From Nitrospirota bacterium (lineage in GTDB: Bacteria > Nitrospirota > Nitrospiria > Nitrospirales > UBA8639), in assembly GCA_003233615.1 (NCBI GenBank), contig QIMB01000298.1:1-6514 (forward strand): 6,514 nucleotides of DNA, in the 5' to 3' direction. A program made the translations under genes and the position numbers. Of this stretch, positions 5,358 through 6,514 are shown piece after piece. Position 1 is the first letter of the stretch. Each line of letters starts with the position of its first letter. A model generated the notes under the pieces. It made no database searches. It saw only the letters and a program-made list of their open reading frames with translations, and had not been told where the DNA came from.

Positions 5358-6090
5358 CTATATGAATAAAGTTTTTGAGATGTTCCAATTTATGAAAGAA
5401 GAAACAGAAGGAAAAATCAACATAAATATTCATACTCCCCAGGGGCCTTTAGACACATTGTCCACAATGTGGGAAAGCAGCAATTTTATGATAAGTTTAA
5501 GGCTGAATCCGGAAGAGGTTATTCAGGGATTGGAAAAAGTTACAGAAGCAATAATTTATTATATAAAAAAACAAAGTGAAATTCTCGGAGACGATATTGG
5601 ACAATACAACTTTGCTATGAACTACAATCATCGTCCAAAGGGAACCGGTATCGGTATCGGAGAAGATATAATAGCCCTCATATCCCCAGAGGCATTTAAG
5701 ATACTAATTCCGTTTTATAAAGAAATATCCGCTCATTTTGGCAATCTTTTAATTCATTCCTGCGGTAATCCCAGTCATCAACTGGACAATATATGTAATA
5801 TGGAAGGGATAACAGGGCTCCATCTTTCTCAATTAAAGCCTGAGCAATATTTTGATAAAATCACCAAAGCATTGGTTGTGCAGTCAAGGAATGACTGGGA
5901 TGATTTTAAGGATGTCGAATATTTTGTAAAACAGGCAAAGAGATATAAATTGCGTTTTAATATTCAAATTCAGTCATTAGAAAAATATATGCAAGTAGGT
6001 GATCACACAGATAGCTATGATCTCGATCTTGTTAAAAAAATGTTGAAGCAAGTTAAAAATGTTGTTAATATATTATATGATGGAAGTTAA
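5311..6090 (+). CDS. URO-D-fold protein C, C-terminal portion with H-x-C-G zinc motif (methyltransferase-like)
   Basis: The open frame can start at TTG 5311 within the repeat, but true protein sequence begins after the duplication (about 5334); ATG 5362 is the first internal ATG. It carries SPEAFKILIPFYKEISAHFG, then LIHSCGNPSHQ, giving H272-S273-C274-G275 in repaired numbering. This is the H-x-C zinc motif of MtaA/MtbA/CmuA-type corrinoid methyltransferases, where zinc activates the methyl-accepting thiol. GLHLSQLKPEQYFDKI and NDWDDFKDVEYFVKQAKRYK follow, and the gene ends at TAA 6088-6090. Of the three URO-D-like proteins here, only this one keeps the motif. Neither a cognate corrinoid protein nor a reactivase is in the window, so methyl transfer is inferred, not shown. 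As a separately translated product it would lack part of the barrel. Confidence 0.78.
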   Translation: MTRIEIISFDPDRDNFYMNKVFEMFQFMKEETEGKININIHTPQGPLDTLSTMWESSNFMISLRLNPEEVIQGLEKVTEAIIYYIKKQSEILGDDIGQYNFAMNYNHRPKGTGIGIGEDIIALISPEAFKILIPFYKEISAHFGNLLIHSCGNPSHQLDNICNMEGITGLHLSQLKPEQYFDKITKALVVQSRNDWDDFKDVEYFVKQAKRYKLRFNIQIQSLEKYMQVGDHTDSYDLDLVKKMLKQVKNVVNILYDGS

Positions 6091-6133
6091 GTTTTTTGGT
6101 TCTTCTCCAAATTTAGCTAACCGGCCGAAAATC

Positions 6134-6153
6134 TCCGTTCTTGAAAGGACGGG
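6134..6153 (+). other. Small hairpin downstream of URO-D gene C
   Basis: CCGTTC (6135-6140) and GGACGG (6147-6152) form a 6-bp stem with one G-U pair and loop TTGAAA, 44 nt after the stop codon. A weak outer T-G pair adds one base on each side. No T-run follows, so it is at most a weak 3'-end structure. The rest of 6091-6190 shows no gene I recognise. Confidence 0.3.
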
Positions 6154-6199
6154 AATGAATGGTCGCCTGTAGCCTAAGCCAATGTATGAGTATATAGGT

Positions 6200-6228
6200 T
6201 TGAAAAAATCAATGCTGGGGTATACAAT
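6200..6228 (+). promoter_or_regulatory. Sigma70-type promoter for the sulfatase, TTGAAA-N17-TACAAT
   Basis: TTGAAA (6200-6205) and TACAAT (6223-6228) each match their consensus at five of six positions and are spaced exactly 17 nt. Transcription would start near 6235, about 70 nt before the sulfatase ATG. This implies the sulfatase can be expressed separately from the URO-D and glycosidase genes upstream. Confidence 0.5.
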
Positions 6229-6306
6229 GTATATTATTGAGGTTTCCCGGTCTGCCTCCCTCCGCGTCGGCTCCGGCAACTGATTTTTATGTTAGATGGG
6301 GAATAG

Positions 6307-6514
6307 ATGAAGATACCTAATGTCGTATTTGTCTTTGCTGACCAATGGCGCGCCCAGGCCATGGGTTATGCCGGAGACCCGAATGTCAAAACGCCAAACC
6401 TGGATGCATTAGAGAAAGAAAGTGTAAACTTCACCCACGCTGTTTCCGGGTGTCCTGTGTGTTCGCCGTACAGAGCAAGTCTCTTGACGGGACAATTTCC
6501 CTTGACTCACGGTG
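6307..6514 (+). CDS. Type I (formylglycine-dependent) sulfatase, N-terminal part, 3' cut by window edge
   Basis: ATG 6307 directly follows an in-frame TAG (6304-6306), which sets the start; GGGGA (6298-6302) lies 4 nt upstream. The 69 codons read MKIPNVVFVFADQWRAQAMG, then TPNLDALEKESVNFTHAV, then CPVCSPYRASLLTGQ. ADQ holds the metal-binding Asp of the alkaline phosphatase/sulfatase fold. C52-S-P-Y-R56 is the C-x-P-x-R signature whose cysteine becomes formylglycine, followed by the usual ASLLTG. Maturation would require a formylglycine-generating enzyme or anaerobic AtsB/anSME encoded elsewhere. No signal peptide is present at the N-terminus, so action on imported oligosaccharides is more likely than on external polymer. 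Substrate specificity cannot be told from this part; full sulfatases are about 450-550 residues. Confidence 0.93.
   Translation, partial: MKIPNVVFVFADQWRAQAMGYAGDPNVKTPNLDALEKESVNFTHAVSGCPVCSPYRASLLTGQFPLTHG

Noticed and set aside
6073..6279. 68-codon minus-strand ORF after URO-D gene C
   Set aside because: No recognised domain, no clear ribosome binding site, and it overlaps the probable sulfatase promoter and the end of gene C.
1..6514. CRISPR array, tRNA or rRNA genes
   Set aside because: No regularly spaced repeats and no tRNA cloverleaf or rRNA signatures were seen; the only exact direct tandem repeat found is the two-copy 25-bp duplication.

Overview
The window is an accessory carbohydrate-catabolism locus with every gene on the + strand. 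It encodes three divergent proteins of the uroporphyrinogen-decarboxylase (URO-D) fold, a GH78-type alpha-L-rhamnosidase, a scrap of a second probable glycosidase and the start of a formylglycine-dependent sulfatase. This mix, with families of paralogous URO-D-like proteins, is typical of polysaccharide-degrading PVC-group bacteria (Planctomycetota, Lentisphaerota, Kiritimatiellota) and related uncultured anaerobes. No ribosomal or other phylogenetic marker is present, so that placement is inference.

Layout. 1-462 is the C-terminal part of URO-D-like protein A. 560-1639 is complete URO-D-like protein B. 1640-2164 is an AT-rich gap without a convincing gene; it carries repeat-like hairpins and possible promoters. 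2165-4581 is a GH78 rhamnosidase split over two frames by a single-base defect near 2872. 4578-4784 starts inside the rhamnosidase stop codon (ATGA) and matches only the N-terminus of a probable beta-propeller glycosidase. 4785-4916 holds a strong hairpin, an anti-Shine-Dalgarno/Shine-Dalgarno pair and an 18-codon ORF that overlaps the next start. 4917-6090 is URO-D-like protein C, split by an exact 25-bp tandem duplication. 6091-6306 has a small hairpin and a good sigma70-type promoter. 6307-6514 is the first 69 codons of a sulfatase.

The left part (1-about 4850) is GC-rich in its genes, whereas the third URO-D gene is strongly AT-rich and the sulfatase is intermediate. The change falls in the non-coding stretch 4785-4916, just after the truncated glycosidase, so the locus looks like a mosaic joined there (or a contig join). 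Three consecutive genes are damaged: one frameshift, one truncation and one tandem duplication. Whether this is decay or assembly error cannot be settled from sequence alone.

Functional reading (inference). The rhamnosidase and sulfatase would strip rhamnose and sulfate from a complex, probably sulfated, glycan. The URO-D-fold proteins include relatives of corrinoid-dependent methyltransferases (MtaA/MtbA/CmuA type). Only protein C keeps the H-x-C zinc motif of those enzymes. A role in removing methyl groups from methylated sugars or other glycan-derived compounds is an attractive but untested idea.
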